Shown here: piece after piece, positions 1 through 13,200 of the stretch | Layout: each line of letters begins with the position of its first letter | How positions within the stretch are numbered: position 1 is the first letter of the stretch | NCBI RefSeq assembly: GCF_008831285.2 | Contig: NC_045140.1 | Location: forward strand, 2,709,528-2,773,527 | Origin: Nymphaea colorata | Taxonomy: Eukaryota > Streptophyta > Magnoliopsida > Nymphaeales > Nymphaeaceae | DNA: 64,000 bases | Reading direction: 5' to 3' | Position numbers and translations under genes: made by a program | The notes under the pieces: model-generated | Seen by the model: only the letters and a program-made list of their open reading frames with translations | What the model was told of the DNA's origin: nothing | Database searches by the model: none

Positions 1-900
1 TTCGCCCAAGTGGAGGATGCGACCAATATTCTGTCCAAGTGGAGGGTAGTTGTTGCTTGACACAAATATCCACCGAAAGGAATTTGGGGCAAAGAAATGC
101 ATATTTTGGTAAATTTACCCTTTTTATTTTTCTGCCTTTTTTCCCTTAAGGAGGGGGCTTTACTTTTTGTAAATCAGGGGCATCCTGATAATTTTGCACC
201 ATTTAACCAGCTTGGCACAGCCACAACTTTTGTAAACAAGCCTATGCATGGTTGTGGAGATTTTCTTTTCCTAACAGGGGCCATTATATAAGTTTCAAAA
301 ATTTTCACGGGGCCATGTGAGAATTTTGGTGAAATTTATATGGTAAAATTTCAATTTTTCCAAAGCCTAAAGGGGCCCCTGCCGGCCCTTACTCCGCCTA
401 TCAGGACCTTCAATCCACCTCGGAAAGCAACTTTCTTAAGGTTGAAGTCGACATGCTTTCTTTCTCACAATGTTGGCAAAACGCACTCATCTCTATCAGG
501 TAGCTTGGTCCTCCTTGGAAGGCAACCTAATTAAAGTTGATGGGCTTTCCTTTCTACAGTGCTAGAAAAACTTCTAAACCCGGAAAGGCTAGAGTTACTA
601 GAAATTTTGTTTGATGTTTTGTCTTGCATTTTGTCGGCTCCCTCTTTCTAGTCCCGTTAACTCCTATTGACATGGTCTGCTTCTGTAACCATTTCTCATG
701 TTTTTAGAAGACGCTTCTCTGCAGTTCATGCAGTGGATAGAGCAAGAGTGGTAGTGCTGGTGGTGGAAGTGTGATTACCGTGGGAGAAAGAGAGCAGAAG
801 GACGCTTTCTTGAAATCTGAGAGAGAGAAAGAGACCGCACTGGTGATTGTCGTGGGTGTTCTGCTTGTGGTTTCAAGCAGAGGCAGAGCCGGTGGAATGC
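1..900. other. Intergenic; MITE end and a degenerate tandem duplication
   Basis: No gene is recognised. Around 265-405 the sequence has GGGGCC-rich text ending in a reverse-complement GGCGGAGT motif (near 395-402), which resembles the end of the AGGGGCGGAG hAT-like small elements seen elsewhere in the window. Between about 418-483 and 511-571 a block beginning CCTCGGAAAGCAAC / CCTTGGAAGGCAAC is repeated with heavy divergence. Short ORFs here have no recognisable protein. Confidence 0.4.
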
Positions 901-901
901 A

Positions 902-3417
902 ATGAGCTTTTCCGTCTTCGGGGACCCCTTTGTCAGGTTTCTTGGGTTTGCAAATACAACGAACCTAATCTCGAATCTCTCGCAGCTGGTGAAGGCCATT
1001 GAAGATCGGCTGATCAGCAGCCCTAAACCTTCTCAGATGAACCTCTTCGCGGCCTACTCGCCTCCTTGGCATCCATCGGAGGGTCTGATTTCGAGGTATT
1101 GTTTGTTTCTCCCTTCTTTCCTTCATACCCAAACCACTGCCCATTAAATGAATTACTCTCTTCTATCTCACGTTGCCATCTTATTCATGTTGTTTGCCAT
1201 TTTTCCTCTTCAACCTTTTTCTTTTGTCTCATCAGAATACAATTTTTCCCGCGGATGCATCATTTTGCTCGATTCTATACAGTTGCAGTAGAGCTTTTTG
1301 TGTTGTGTTAAGTTCCCTCCGTGAACCCACAAATCCATGATTCGCTTGGCTGATTTGTATTTGATTTCCTTTGTTTGTTGTGTAATTCTCATGTATTTCA
1401 TAACTTTCATCCAACGTTATGTTCATAGTCTTCCTCTATTATGTTGTTATTGAGAGCTTTTCCGTGAATGACATAAATGTTAGTTGAATGTTGCTGAAAA
1501 CCACGCTCTCCTAAGGCTTTCTTTTACCCCTTTTTGAGTATGTATGTGTTGGTTCACTGAATTTGTGTTTGGATTTTGTATCTGCAGTGGCTTTGATTGT
1601 TATAAGGTGTGGTGCTTGGATGATGGCTTTGTTTGTATGATTTTTCTATCGAATGTCTAGAAATTGAATTGTTTTATATCTAAATTATGTTTGTTTCCAT
1701 CCATTTTTATTTTCTTCATCCCCAAAGTTCTATTTCTCAGTGACTGTTTTTGAAGCTTTTAAACTTTTAATTTGATTGCATGAGGCACATGGTTGGTGCC
1801 TCAAGGTGGACGAGGTATATGCTACTTCTTGATGTGGACCCAGATTAGGATGAACTAATAGTCTTAGAGTCAATAAAAGACATTTTTTCTGACCCTCTTC
1901 CTTCCTTGTCAACATGGAACCAAAGGTAGCTTGAATCTAAGGTCATCTGACACCATCTCTAGATGTGATCTAACATATCTCGATTGTGGATGTTTTCTAG
2001 TTGTCGTAGTCTCCTTCCTGGATTTGTTAATCACTAAAATCTACTGATATCCTGGGAGATCTGGCGATCTTGGATTTGATCAGTTGCAACCACAATGCAG
2101 CAATGCCTCTTTCTCTTGATTGCCCTGGTAAATCTAAAACTTGTGGACATCGTGTATATGGGCACATATCTGATGCATTCCTGTTGGAAAACTCAGATGG
2201 GGATCAGAGCATTCATGGTGGAAAAGAAATCAAAAGTGTGTCTGATTGTGGGTGTGGAGAAGGAGATCTATTGTGGGTCTGATCGAAAGTGTTGTAGAAG
2301 ATCATGCTGTTGAAAGGTGAAGTGTTCATTTTTTTTTTTTGGGTGAAAATATTCAATCATATATGAATTTGAATTTGTTGATGCCTCAATATTGATTGTT
2401 GTGTAGTTGATTGGATCTGATTTTGTTTTAAAAAGCTTTTTTGATCATATATGAAGCTTGTTGTATTTCGACTTCCAAGTATTAGAATGGCTTTATTGAT
2501 ATTCTTATTGCTTTCTAAGGTTAGATTAGTTAGTTAGTTACATATAGGTTTTGAATATAGTTAGTTACATGTAGATTCATATACATCACATTTCTAGGCT
2601 CACTTCTACTTGCTTGAGTTGTTATGGTGATTGCGTGAAAACGAGCGAGTGGACAGGTAAGTGCTCGTTCTGTTTTAAATTTTTTGAGCTTTCATTTTGT
2701 TAAAGTTTATTTGTATGTTTTTGTTGTTCCTGAGTGCTTGCATGTTTTAGTTTGCTTGTGCATCTTTCTAGCCATAATAAACAGAAAAGAAAAGCTCTGT
2801 ATTCTTCAACAGAAGGTTGTTTGACATTTAAATTCATTTTAAAATATTGAATCTGGTTGAAAATTTCTAATTTTTGGTTTGGGCATATTTTATTTGTTTA
2901 AAGCAGAGACCAAAAGCTACTTAAGGAAAATATTTTCAGAAGAATCCCCATTTTGACATGTTGATTTCAAGCTATCAAAAACAAAGATACCTTGTCAATG
3001 TAACATTCTGAATTTTTGGAGTTGTAGAAAGAGAGATTGAATTTTTTGGCAAATCCATGTTTCTTCTCTGTAAGAACAGAATTATGTTTTCCCTGTTTTC
3101 TAAATCAAATTCCTTGATTTTTAATTTTCTGTAGATTTTTTTTTATTCTCTTGTTTTCTTTAGGAGAATTATCTTTTATTCATATTTTTTGGTATATGTT
3201 AGGATGTCTGTATCTTTGTAATTTTGTTGCATTATCAGAACTTGTCATGAATTGTAACTTATGAAATTGCAGAGTGGCCAAGGGTGAAAGTTTTTACTCT
3301 GTTTATTTCTTGTTTGCTTGCTTTTGGTGCATTTTTCATTTGTAGTATTGCTAGCACTGTTCATGGCTTGCGAAAGTTATTTTGTTGTTAGGGCTATGGC
3401 TTGTCCTTTCACTGGAG
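902..3417 (+). other. Possible decayed or non-coding transcription unit
   Basis: There are several splice-like junctions on the plus strand but no recognisable protein. An open stretch starts at ATG 902 and reaches an AG|GTATTG donor at 1095. A TGCAG acceptor-like site lies near 1588, a strong CAG|GTAAGT donor near 2658, a TTGCAG acceptor near 3273 and a GAG|GTAGG donor-like site near 3418. A cysteine-containing open stretch of 70 codons (2070-2282) lies between them and is not recognised. It could be the 5' part of an unrecognised gene, a long non-coding RNA, or chance. The 3' side runs straight into the receptor-kinase pseudogene on the other strand. Confidence 0.25.
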
Positions 3418-3422
3418 GTAGG

Positions 3423-6177
3423 CTAGGTTAGAAGCCATAAGTAGGAACTGGGCCATACACCAAGGGAATTCGTAGTGTATGCTCGAGCAGAAAACTTTAG
3501 GAAGAAATCTTCATCAATTTGAGTCGGAAGCAAAAAGTGTCCTGATATGACAAGGATGAAGAAGGTGTTGCTAATAATGGGAACAATATGACGTTGAGAT
3601 TCACACAAAATCCACATACCCTAGATCCAGCCAGTCGAAGAGTATTTTGTTCATGCATGCAACAAAACCCTGCGAATAGGTCTTGGATGGCTGTGGTGCA
3701 TGTACGATAGTGCTTCTGCGAGTCCTTTCACAAGCGTTATTCTCTTAGCCCAATCCAATTCCACGGCCTTTTTAACGTCACTCAACATGTTTTTCAAGTT
3801 TCCCTTCTCCACATACTCTTACGCTAAGAATGTATCCCTAACATGCCAACAAAATCCATGAAGTTTCACTATATTTCGTTGTCGGATCTCAGTTCGGGAT
3901 TGAACTTCATTTACAAAGCTTTTCTCATCAAAACTTTCCTCTGGTTTGTCAATTCTTTCACTGCAACTACTTGACCTGTTGGAAGCATAATCCTATAAAC
4001 ACTTCCATGTATTCCCCTACCAATGCAATATTTTTTATTGAAGTTCTCTGAGGCATTTATAATATCATCTTAGACAACTTTTCCGTCATAGCTCCACACT
4101 GAAAACAAATTATCTCCATGATTTGCTCTTGTTGTAGCCATCTTGTTGATGTTCATGCAGAACTTGTAATAGATACCATAAATTGCAATGCTAATAAGTA
4201 AAACAGAAGTAATCACTGTGGTGAAAGCAATAATGACCAAGAATGTCTTTTTAATCACTCCACCTATGGTAGATATATTGCAAGGAGGGAAGCCTTCATT
4301 AGGTTCTCCACATAAGGGGGAGTTACCTATAAATGCATTTGGTTTGGCCTTTGAAAATGCCTTACTGTTAGGCAAAGGACCTTCAGATCATTATAACAGA
4401 TATTAACTATACTCAAAACTTTTCATTTCCACCAGTGAAGAGGGAATGCCACCTGTTACTTCGTTATGAGAGAGGTTAAGACACCCCAACATTTTTAGCT
4501 TTTGAAATTGTGCAGGTATTGACCCATTGAGTGCATTTTTACTGAGATCCAACAGTTCCTAAAAATTTACTAGGTTTCCAATTTCAAACGGAATCTCACC
4601 AGTTAAGTTATTAGCATTCAGCTTCTGTAAAATTAATTCTGTACAGCTTCCAAGTTCTTGAGCTATGTTTCCACTGAGAATATTAATAGACAAGTCAAGC
4701 CTCTGAATATTCACTAACTTGCCAACAGTGTCAAATATATTTCCTGAAAGGTGGTTGTTGCTCAGATTCAACTCCATTAGCAACATTCACCCAACCTCTT
4801 TTGGAATCTCTCCATGTAAGTCATGAAGTAGCCTTTGTACTTGTCTCATGCCACTAATGGATGGTGATATCTTGCCAGTAACGTGATTGCCAGACAGATC
4901 CAAGTGCTCAAGCTTCCTATATGATTTCAAATCTAGTGAAAGTTCACCAAAGAGTGCATTTTTGTTTACAGCCAAATGTTTCAAGTTTGGATATGTACCA
5001 ATTGTCATTGATATTGTTTCTCTCTAATCTAACCCGGACCAAACTTTTGCAATTCTTTAAGCTGCTTGGCATAGGCCCAGTTAATTGATTATCAAATGCC
5101 AAAAGGTAGGTAAGTGACCCACCAATGCATATTTTTTCTGGAAGAGAACCTACCAAATGATTATTGTCAATTGCAAACTGTTGCAATTGAAGCCATCCTA
5201 TTTCCGAGGGGATGTTTCCATTTAATTTGTTCTCACGGAGAAACAAAGTCTTAAGGTTAAACAAATTTTCTATTGTTTTTGGGATTGGGCCCTCGAAAGA
5301 GTTAGTGCTAGGACCCAAATAACTGAGGTTTTTCAAATTTCCTATTTATGAAGCGATCAATCCGGTTAGTTTGTTGGCATCGAGGTACAAAGTTATAAGG
5401 CTAGACAAGAATTATTTGTGCTTAGTGACAAATCAGTAAGGTTCTTCAAGTTGCCTATTTCAGAAGGGTTGATTCCGGTTAAATGATTCTTGTAGAGGTA
5501 CAAAGTCCTAATGTTAGACAAATTTCCTATTATTGATGGGATGATACCATTCAAAGATTTCATGCCCACTTCCAAATGAATGAGATTTGTCAAGTTTCCT
5601 GTCTCTAGAGGAATGGGTCCGACCAAGTTATTGGTAGTCAAACCTGAACTTACCAAACTCGACGGGTTTCCTATACTACTGTGTCCACTGGAATGGCACC
5701 TGTGATCATATTACCTCCAAGATACAATACTGACAAAATTTTCCCATTGATGAAGAAGTTTGGAAGCAACTGCCCATTGATCCTGTTGTCCCCAATTCTA
5801 AGGTCAGAAATGCTGGTAATGTTGGCCATAGAATGCGGCATGTTGCCAAATAGAAGATTTTTTGACAAGTCAAGCAATGAGAGTTCGGAGAGGCTGCCAA
5901 TGCCAACAGGAATTAATCTATATAGGTTGTTGGCACTGAGATTGAGTGCAGTGAGAGAGAAGAGGGTTGAGAAATCGAAGAAACCAAGTGTACCTTCAAT
6001 GAATGCATTCGGAAGATTGATCTCAACGATGCTCCTTGCATGGCGGTCACAGATAATTCCAAACCAGTGGCATGGATCGGTACTAATGTTGCTGGTGGAA
6101 TTGGGAAGCAAGGAGGAGGGCCAATATGAGTTTAGAACGCAGGGATGCTGATCGGAGCCGTGGAGGTTGTCCTTCAA
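3423..6177 (-). pseudogene. Decayed LRR receptor-like kinase (MIK2-like)
   Basis: Read on the minus strand from 6177, this is a family member with the usual order. The LRR N-cap region (DPCHWFGIICD) is followed by many LxxLxLSxNxLxGxIP repeats from about 6030 to 4400. Next come a juxtamembrane NSPLCGEP motif, one hydrophobic membrane segment (about 4300-4170), a kinase glycine loop (GRGIHGSVY, near 4010), the VAVK lysine (near 3960), and RQRNIVKLHGFCW (near 3870). The HRD triad is degraded (IRR, near 3670) and DFG reads DFV (near 3605). Family members are about 1,000 residues in one nearly continuous frame. Here in-frame stops (for example 4787-4789, 4559-4561, 4070-4072) and frameshifts (near 5675, 5400, 5010, 3920) break it. 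The signal peptide is missing where a (TA)n tract begins, and the kinase C-lobe fades out after about 3480. The subfamily assignment is from motif resemblance to MDIS1-interacting receptor-like kinase 2 proteins. Confidence 0.9.
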
Positions 6178-6225
6178 TTTGAGTCATATATATATATATG
6201 AGTCATATACGTACAATTTGTTGTG

Positions 6226-6226
<1 letters not shown>

Positions 6227-6282
<56 letters not shown>
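6227..6282. repeat. (TA)n microsatellite
   Basis: An uninterrupted TA run of about 56 bp, with a shorter TA run just before it (6187-6199). It sits exactly where the receptor-kinase pseudogene loses its 5' end. Confidence 0.95.
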
Positions 6283-6283
<1 letters not shown>

Positions 6284-6286
<3 letters not shown>

Positions 6287-7316
6287 ATAATCTCAAAATA
6301 TGCGTTATTTAAAAAAAATGAAAAAAATGCAAGAAATGAAGTGCTGTTTAAAACTAAAAAAAACGTGTTTTTTTGAAAAAAACATTAAAAACAAAAGAAA
6401 CACATTTTAACGTGTTTTTTTCACTTTTTTTCTTTTTTTTATGTTAACCAGTTTTTTTTTCATTTCTTATTTTTTATTTGTTGCTAACCTGTGTCTCACT
6501 TATTTTATTTTTCTATTTTTACTTTTTAAATTAAAGAACCGTTTTTTTTCATATTTTTCAAGCCGGGTGTATTATGTCCGAAAAAAACTTCTTCATTTAA
6601 AATTCTAAGACTGTGAATAATATATGTATATATATATATATATATAATGTTTATGTAAAATAAAGAAATTTTAATGTGCTGGTGCCTACACTATCCACAT
6701 GTAGCCCCCTACGAAAACACTGGTGTGGGCAACTAACCACACCCCGCAACTGCTTTACGGTGAGGTTAACCATACGAGGGTACCGTGCAAAGTTCATCAA
6801 TTGTCATATCATTTGGTATTCCATATATTATATACTTCCCGCCGGTGTCATGAACGTCAATGGGTCAGATGAATCCGAACCATATATGATCCAGATTAGT
6901 AATAAGCGAATGTTAAATATCGTAGCAGTTATCTAAACATCATAAAGCCCATTTCTCAAGTTAGCGTAAGTGCCTCGTCAATTTTCAATTAATGTGTAAT
7001 ATATATTATATAGTTATAATAAAAAGGATGTCAATCCAATATCCTGTTCTGATTTTATGAGCCACCGAATTACGAAGACTATTGACCTTACAAGCTTAAT
7101 TGAGGAAATTAATTTATTCAACGTTAACTAATGCATTCTTAGTTTTCTTGACTTAGAAATCAAATTTACATACTTTATCTTTCCGTTTTGTTTCGTGGTT
7201 CATACATTTCAGTCATCCTACAACCAGTACTACAGAAACGTTACGGATGAAGAAATTTAATCAGACACTTACCAATTGTAAAGGTATAAATTTTCTTAGA
7301 GATTCTTAGGCTTTCA

Positions 7317-7354
<38 letters not shown>

Positions 7355-9480
7355 CACCTCTCTCTCTCTCACTCTCTCTCATACATGTATCCTTTTAAAA
7401 GAAAACGACAGATCACTTCAATAGCATTGACGTGGTTATAGTCTATGTTACATGCGTGAGGGGTGTGGCTGTGGATGCAGATGCTGGTGCGACGTATCCC
7501 AAAAAATTTGGGTGTGAGGGTGCGCCGAGAGTGTATATATATAAATTATTTATTATATATATATGTATGTATTCATGATATATATAATTTTAACTTGTTA
7601 ACTTAATCTGTCATTTTTTTTTACTTTTATTACTATACATAAAAAAGAAAACTTTTATTACTATACATAAAAAAGAAAAAGACACGAAGAAGAAAAACAT
7701 GAAAAATATTTTGAACTTGTAAAAAAAAAAAAAGCACAGTTGGGGGTGTGCATGGGAGCTGCACCAGTACCAGTACTAGCGTTGTGTCAAAGTGCGACCC
7801 TTTTTTCAAGAGTCTGTGTGACATCGGTTATGGCTCTCATTCTTCAAAAGGATGAATACCAAAGATCAAGTATTGCTGAATTTCCACGGTAGAAGTTTTG
7901 GAAAGCTAGAGCAGCAAAAGAGCTGATTCATTCTTTGTCGATCAACCTTCATACTTAAAACTCGACTTATTTTGATCAACTTTAGGTGAGACACTAGAAG
8001 TCTATAATCCTAGACAGTCTTACTTTCAGGTATTTCAAATTCATGCCAACGTCTTTTCCGATCTTTGATCAATAAGCACAATCCTTCTATGAGCCTCCAT
8101 CTAAACAAGGTAAACGGGAGATGCGATTGGCCTTGGATGAAAAGAAGAACAGAGGTGGACAAGGTACTCTAAATTTTTTGAATATTCATACAACTGCAAT
8201 ATCTCTCAAATGTTTGATGACCTTTAATTTGGAGAGGAACAAACATGTAGCTTGCTGTACGTATCAGGCGCTGCTGCAATACTTGTCACATGCCGGATGA
8301 CCTAATTAAAGCATCTTTTAGCAAAGTGCTCAAATTAATGTACAATTAGTAGAAAGTTAATGCCATTTATAAAATATAAGGGCAATTTTTCTTGTGCTGA
8401 GGCTTCTCCGTCAAGCTTTAAGAGCTTGTTTGGCAAGCGTGGATTCTACTGTAGAAGTGAGATCCGGAAAATGATCACTTTTTTCAAACATGGAAACAAA
8501 TGCGGGAGTTTAGAGGCCGATATGGGATTAGTTTCCATAGATTTTAATCTCGCCGAAGAGGTGCGATCAAAATCCTGGGTAAAATTCTTTTGCCTACTAC
8601 CAACCACTTTTGTTATATAAGGCCGGTTTATAGTTCGTGATTGTTTTTGATGCCTTGGAATGCCACCCCCACTGTGCTTCAAAGTGCGCAATTGACTCAT
8701 CTTTTGCAGCATAATGGGTTGACACAACCTTGACACTTGTCTTGAGCCTCAGCTGTGAAATGATCCTCCCTACTATAAATTTTGCTGGCTGTTCAAGGAT
8801 ATACCTCTTATGTTCATTCTTAGGTTTCAAATTAAGAGTTTTCATCTGCCTATCGTTTAATTTGTATACTTGGAACTAAGGTCAAGGAACCTTAATTCCT
8901 ACTCAGTTGATTAACTTGTAAGAGGACGTCATATATACGATCCATAATTAAATTAAGAAGAGATCTGTCTTTTTTTTTTTTCCCTTGCTTGCCTACTTTT
9001 TTTCATCTGCAAGAATGGAATAGCATGTGGTTCAGAGAAGGGGAAAAAAAAAAAGAAAAACAAACATATCCAATTATATGAAATTAAAAAAGTCTTGGGA
9101 TATATAATTTAGGCAATAAGTGCCGAAGTCAGACATCCGTAACTCCTTAGATGTGTTTCTATAATGATCTTCAATGGTAAGGTAAATAGCTTTAATATTT
9201 TTTGTGATTCAACTGCATGGATCCATTGTATCTTCATTGGGGCCAGTCATCCGAATGGCATTTAAGAAGGCCCATAGTTGTCTCTAAAAGCTCGACTGAC
9301 CACTTCAAAATGACGAAGAGAAATGCCAAATATTGACAAAAGAAAAGGGGCCGATGGACGGATGCTTGTGTTGTTGCCGTAGTAAATTGGCTTCAAGCTT
9401 AAGTAAATTTTTGCCAAGAAAGACAAGTGAACCTGCGTTTAACAAACTGACCTCCTTTAGGTAAGAGAACATATGATCAA
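6284..9480. other. AT-rich intergenic region, no gene seen
   Basis: The region has homopolymer A and T tracts, (TA)n at 6628-6645 and 7322-7347, (CT)n near 7360-7379, and a direct 28-bp tandem duplication at 7623-7678. The text near 8420 (GAGCTTGTTTGGCAAGC) resembles ends of small DNA transposons, but no matching partner end was found. Open frames of 60-96 codons show no recognisable domain. Confidence 0.5.
7623..7678. repeat. Perfect 28-bp tandem duplication
   Basis: Two adjacent identical 28-bp units, each starting ACTTTTATTACTATACAT and ending in an A-rich run. Probably a replication-slippage duplication. Confidence 0.9.
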
Positions 9481-10030
9481 AATGGTCGATATATATATAT
9501 ACACACATATACACATTTTATGGTACATAGATCGCTTGTCCTGTTATTTTCAGGTGGGTGTCCATTGCATGCTGACAGATGGACTTGACTTCACAAACCG
9601 CCATGGACGGTATGGTGAGCTTTCATAGTTTTTTTGGTAATAATCTCCACCTTATTTTCTATATTCAATAGATTCCATTAGTTCTAACTGGTTAATTGGG
9701 TGGCTGCAGTTTACATCCACAAGGACTCCCTCCTGTTCTTCAATAAACAACAAGATAGATCAATACCTCCTTTAGTTAGATGCATGTCAACATTCGGATA
9801 ACGATCTTCTTAGCCACTAGTGTCCAGGCGTCTATCTTATGTAGTTTTCCAAATTCATATCTCTTTTTCATTGTTTTGTTAATAAAGAAAAAATAATAAT
9901 CCATTTTATTTTAAAATATGATATTGTCAAATTGATTAAATGAGTTCTTATATATGCAATAATATATTAAGTGACGAGAAAAACATAATTTTTAAATATA
10001 GGCAGGTGGTTTCACTAAAATTAACCAGCA
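9481..10030. other. Intergenic; possible unrecognised exon fragment
   Basis: After a TA/CA microsatellite (9491-9515) there is exon-like text. A TTTTCAG acceptor-like site at about 9548-9554 is followed by open sequence to a GTATG|GTGAGC donor-like site near 9616. A GGCTGCAG acceptor-like site near 9710 then precedes more open sequence. The short peptides are not recognised, and this may be chance. Confidence 0.2.
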
Positions 10031-10048
10031 TGTATTTGGATGGCCTCA

Positions 10049-10233
10049 GGGGTAGAGGCAGCGGGGCGGGCAGTTGCTCTGGCCCTCCCTTCGGATTAAA
10101 AAAATCAAAATTTTATTGATATATTTTCAAAATATTAGTTTAATGAAAATTTGAAAATTTATGCTTCGACCTTCTTAAAATTTTGAAATTATAGTTTGGT
10201 TCCTGCAGCAAAAAAATTATAGCTCAACCCCTA
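10049..10233. mobile_element. Degraded hAT-like MITE
   Basis: The left end starts CAGGGGTAGAGGC and the right end is the complement of TAGGGGTTGAGC. The interior is AT-rich and short. The flanking 8-mers (GATGGCCT and GTTGGGCC) match at five of eight positions, so any target duplication has decayed. This is the same end type as the AGGGGCGGAG elements at 44.4 and 46.3 kb. Confidence 0.5.
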
Positions 10234-10239
10234 GTTGGG

Positions 10240-13200
10240 CCTCTAATAATTGTCACAATCAATACAGCCCTTCTCGTTATATTTTTACTATGGCCATGCA
10301 TTTCTTGTTTTATTTATCTCCAAATCAGTTACCACAATCAAAGACAAGGACAAAAGCATAAACTGTGCTCATGATCCAAAAACTTGAGCGCCGATTGGAG
10401 TCGATATCAACGTATCCGTTTTGATGATTTTTCTTCCTCTTTTAATATATATTGATGGATTGCTAGATCAAAGAAAGCATCGCCAAAAGTTTGTATTAAA
10501 AAAAAAAAAAAACATTAACACTAACGCCTTAAATTATGAGGGAACTGATTTTCCAGTGTGTAAAAAATATTAACACTAACCCATAAATTTTTTTATCAGG
10601 CAAGAAGAAAAATGGAATCCTAAATTTCTAACTTTTTTTAGAACATTGAATGACTATTTACTAAATTATCACGTTGCTTGAAATAAGGTGCTGCATTAAT
10701 TTCACTTATAAATAAAAAGATATAGCATTTTCAGGTTAAGACCATCTTCTACATGACCAAGGACCTGAATTAAGCTAATAACCAAGAAAACAAAATTAAT
10801 TGATAACTATAGAGAAGCATCTGGTGGCCTCAACAACACTATTCAGAAGCAATACTATATTTCATGAAAAAATTCAAGATATAACATAAAAATTGGGTGA
10901 TTCACAGGCTTAGTAACTGTTTTGGACAAAACTTCCTTGAGAAACGGCTCCCCAATTTATGAACCCGCCACTTTTCTGAAACTGCAAATGGCAATGTAAG
11001 ATTTATTATTTCCTTTGAATATTTTACTTTGCTTAATTGCTTCTATGTGGCCTAGTCATAAATATTTTTTACAGCTTTTAGATTTTCCTCCGATGTAGCA
11101 TCGCAATTTTGAAAATCATCTTGACAAGTTTAAAAACAAAACAAAAAACCGTAAAAATAAAATGCAAAAAATGTGAAAATAAGAAAATGCAAAATTGCCA
11201 AAAAACATGAAAAGGGGTTGATTTTGTCATTTTGGCATCTTTATCAAAAAGATGGGCACGACTGTTTTTGGCTGATCTATTTGGTAGTATGAAACATTTA
11301 TACATTTTTTTTCTTTTGGAAAAAGCTGGGTTCTTTCTGACAATGCTATTAGGTAAGCCAGGAACAATCGTTATGCAACCTCCTGTGTCAATAATCTACG
11401 TGAAATCTTATTATTGCCTGCAAAAAATTGTGCATACGGATGCGCAATGACCAAAACACCTTCATTAAAAATAAAATAAAACTTTTTAAAAAGGATAAAA
11501 AATATTATAAAGAAGTTAAAAAATCTAAAATACCTATTATTGTTATAAAATAATAAAAAATACCTCCACCCCCTTTGGTGCTGTTGTGTGCAATCTGGTG
11601 CACCACCCTATATAATGACCAGAATGGCCTTGATCATAAACAACAAAAGCTTTTTTGGTAAGGACAAAAGGGCAGTGTGCAAAAGTTAAAAGTCCAAAAA
11701 GTTCTTCGGAGTTATCTTAACTTTTCTAGTTAAATGACATTTCTTCTTCGAAAATTTCTTAAAAAGTGTCCGAACTTCCACCTTCTTTTTCAGAGGTGCA
11801 TTAAAGTTACATGCACCACCCTAGTGTACGCAACAGCAGAAAAAAATTAGATATTAATTATTATGCTCGAAAAAACAGCAGAAGCAAGAAGCTGAATTTT
11901 GTAACAGGCAACACTACACAGAATCTGTATGCATTACTGACATGGCCATGATTTCGTGCATATCAAGACAACAAAGCACTTTTACCCGTTCATCAAATTA
12001 ACAATACTATTAGTTTAGATTCTGATGCCCCATCCTGCAAATCTAATGCAAAATTAGCTGACATTGTTCAAACAGAAGGTTTCCTTCTTTCATCTCGATC
12101 AAACAGAAGGTTTCCTTCTAGCACTTACTATTGCTTTTGCTACCAGAAGTCATTGCAAGGTCCCTTTAGGTAAGGTTTGAACGCCTAGAACTGAATACCA
12201 CCTTATCAGAATGCTGGGTATTTAGTATCAGGTACCTTTTTGGTGGAATTTTTGTTCCAACTTTCATATACCCCCATTTGTTTGATTTCCTAAAGTTTTT
12301 GTTCTGAGTATCTTACAGGTACATGTACATGTTTGATTGCGCATGGAACTTAAATATCTGCTTCTAACAATAATTCAACAACAATAAATTAAGAAAATGG
12401 AAGCACTTCAACAGTAAAGAAAAAATGCTCTGAAATAAAGTTCTACGTATTTGAGTGGAACTTTATTGCTGGAAGTAATGTTTCTCGGGTGTTTTGTTCT
12501 GCATTTGTTTTATGAGAAACTCTCCACTAAATTTGAACTTTTGTTTCATTTCCATAGTAAAGTTCCGGCTATCCAAACGGATCCTCAAAAACAGCACAAA
12601 GAAAAGTAATCTGAGTGTGAATACACAATATATATATATATAGACAACAGTACAGGGAGCAGTTTCACTAAAGGTACCCTAAATCAATAAAAACATGCCA
12701 TGTCCTCTCAAAGACTAATTTACCCTATTCCAAAACAAGTGACTAATTAAAATTTCTATAAGTTTGCCACAGCAGGATGCAAAGAAGAAATTCACATGAA
12801 GGAAGATGACTATCCATATCAGTAAACTACTATAGCTTGTGTTATTTTGACTTGAAAATGCATAGTACTCAAATAAAACATGGATAGCAGTCAATGAGAA
12901 TAGCACCACCTGTTCTACTGGGCTGACTCTACACCAGTTCTTATATATTCGGGCATCTCATGAATTGCAGAAGTGTTCAAGAATGGAAGATAAGGATCAA
13001 GAACATGAAGAAAGAGTGGAAACCGGGCAGTTTTCAGAGGTTAATTTGATCGTCAGATCTGGTACACGGATGTAAAATAAGAGCCATTATGGAACTTAAT
13101 TTCTGCTGCTTAAGCACTGGAAGGGACCTCGCATTTAATAATCACCAAGAAAGAAATCAAGGAATCCGAAAATAAACTGACCTAAATTTTTTGAACTAAA

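Noticed and set aside
5681-6151. 156-codon plus-strand open frame
   Set aside because: It is the reverse complement of the LRR coding sequence of the receptor-kinase pseudogene.
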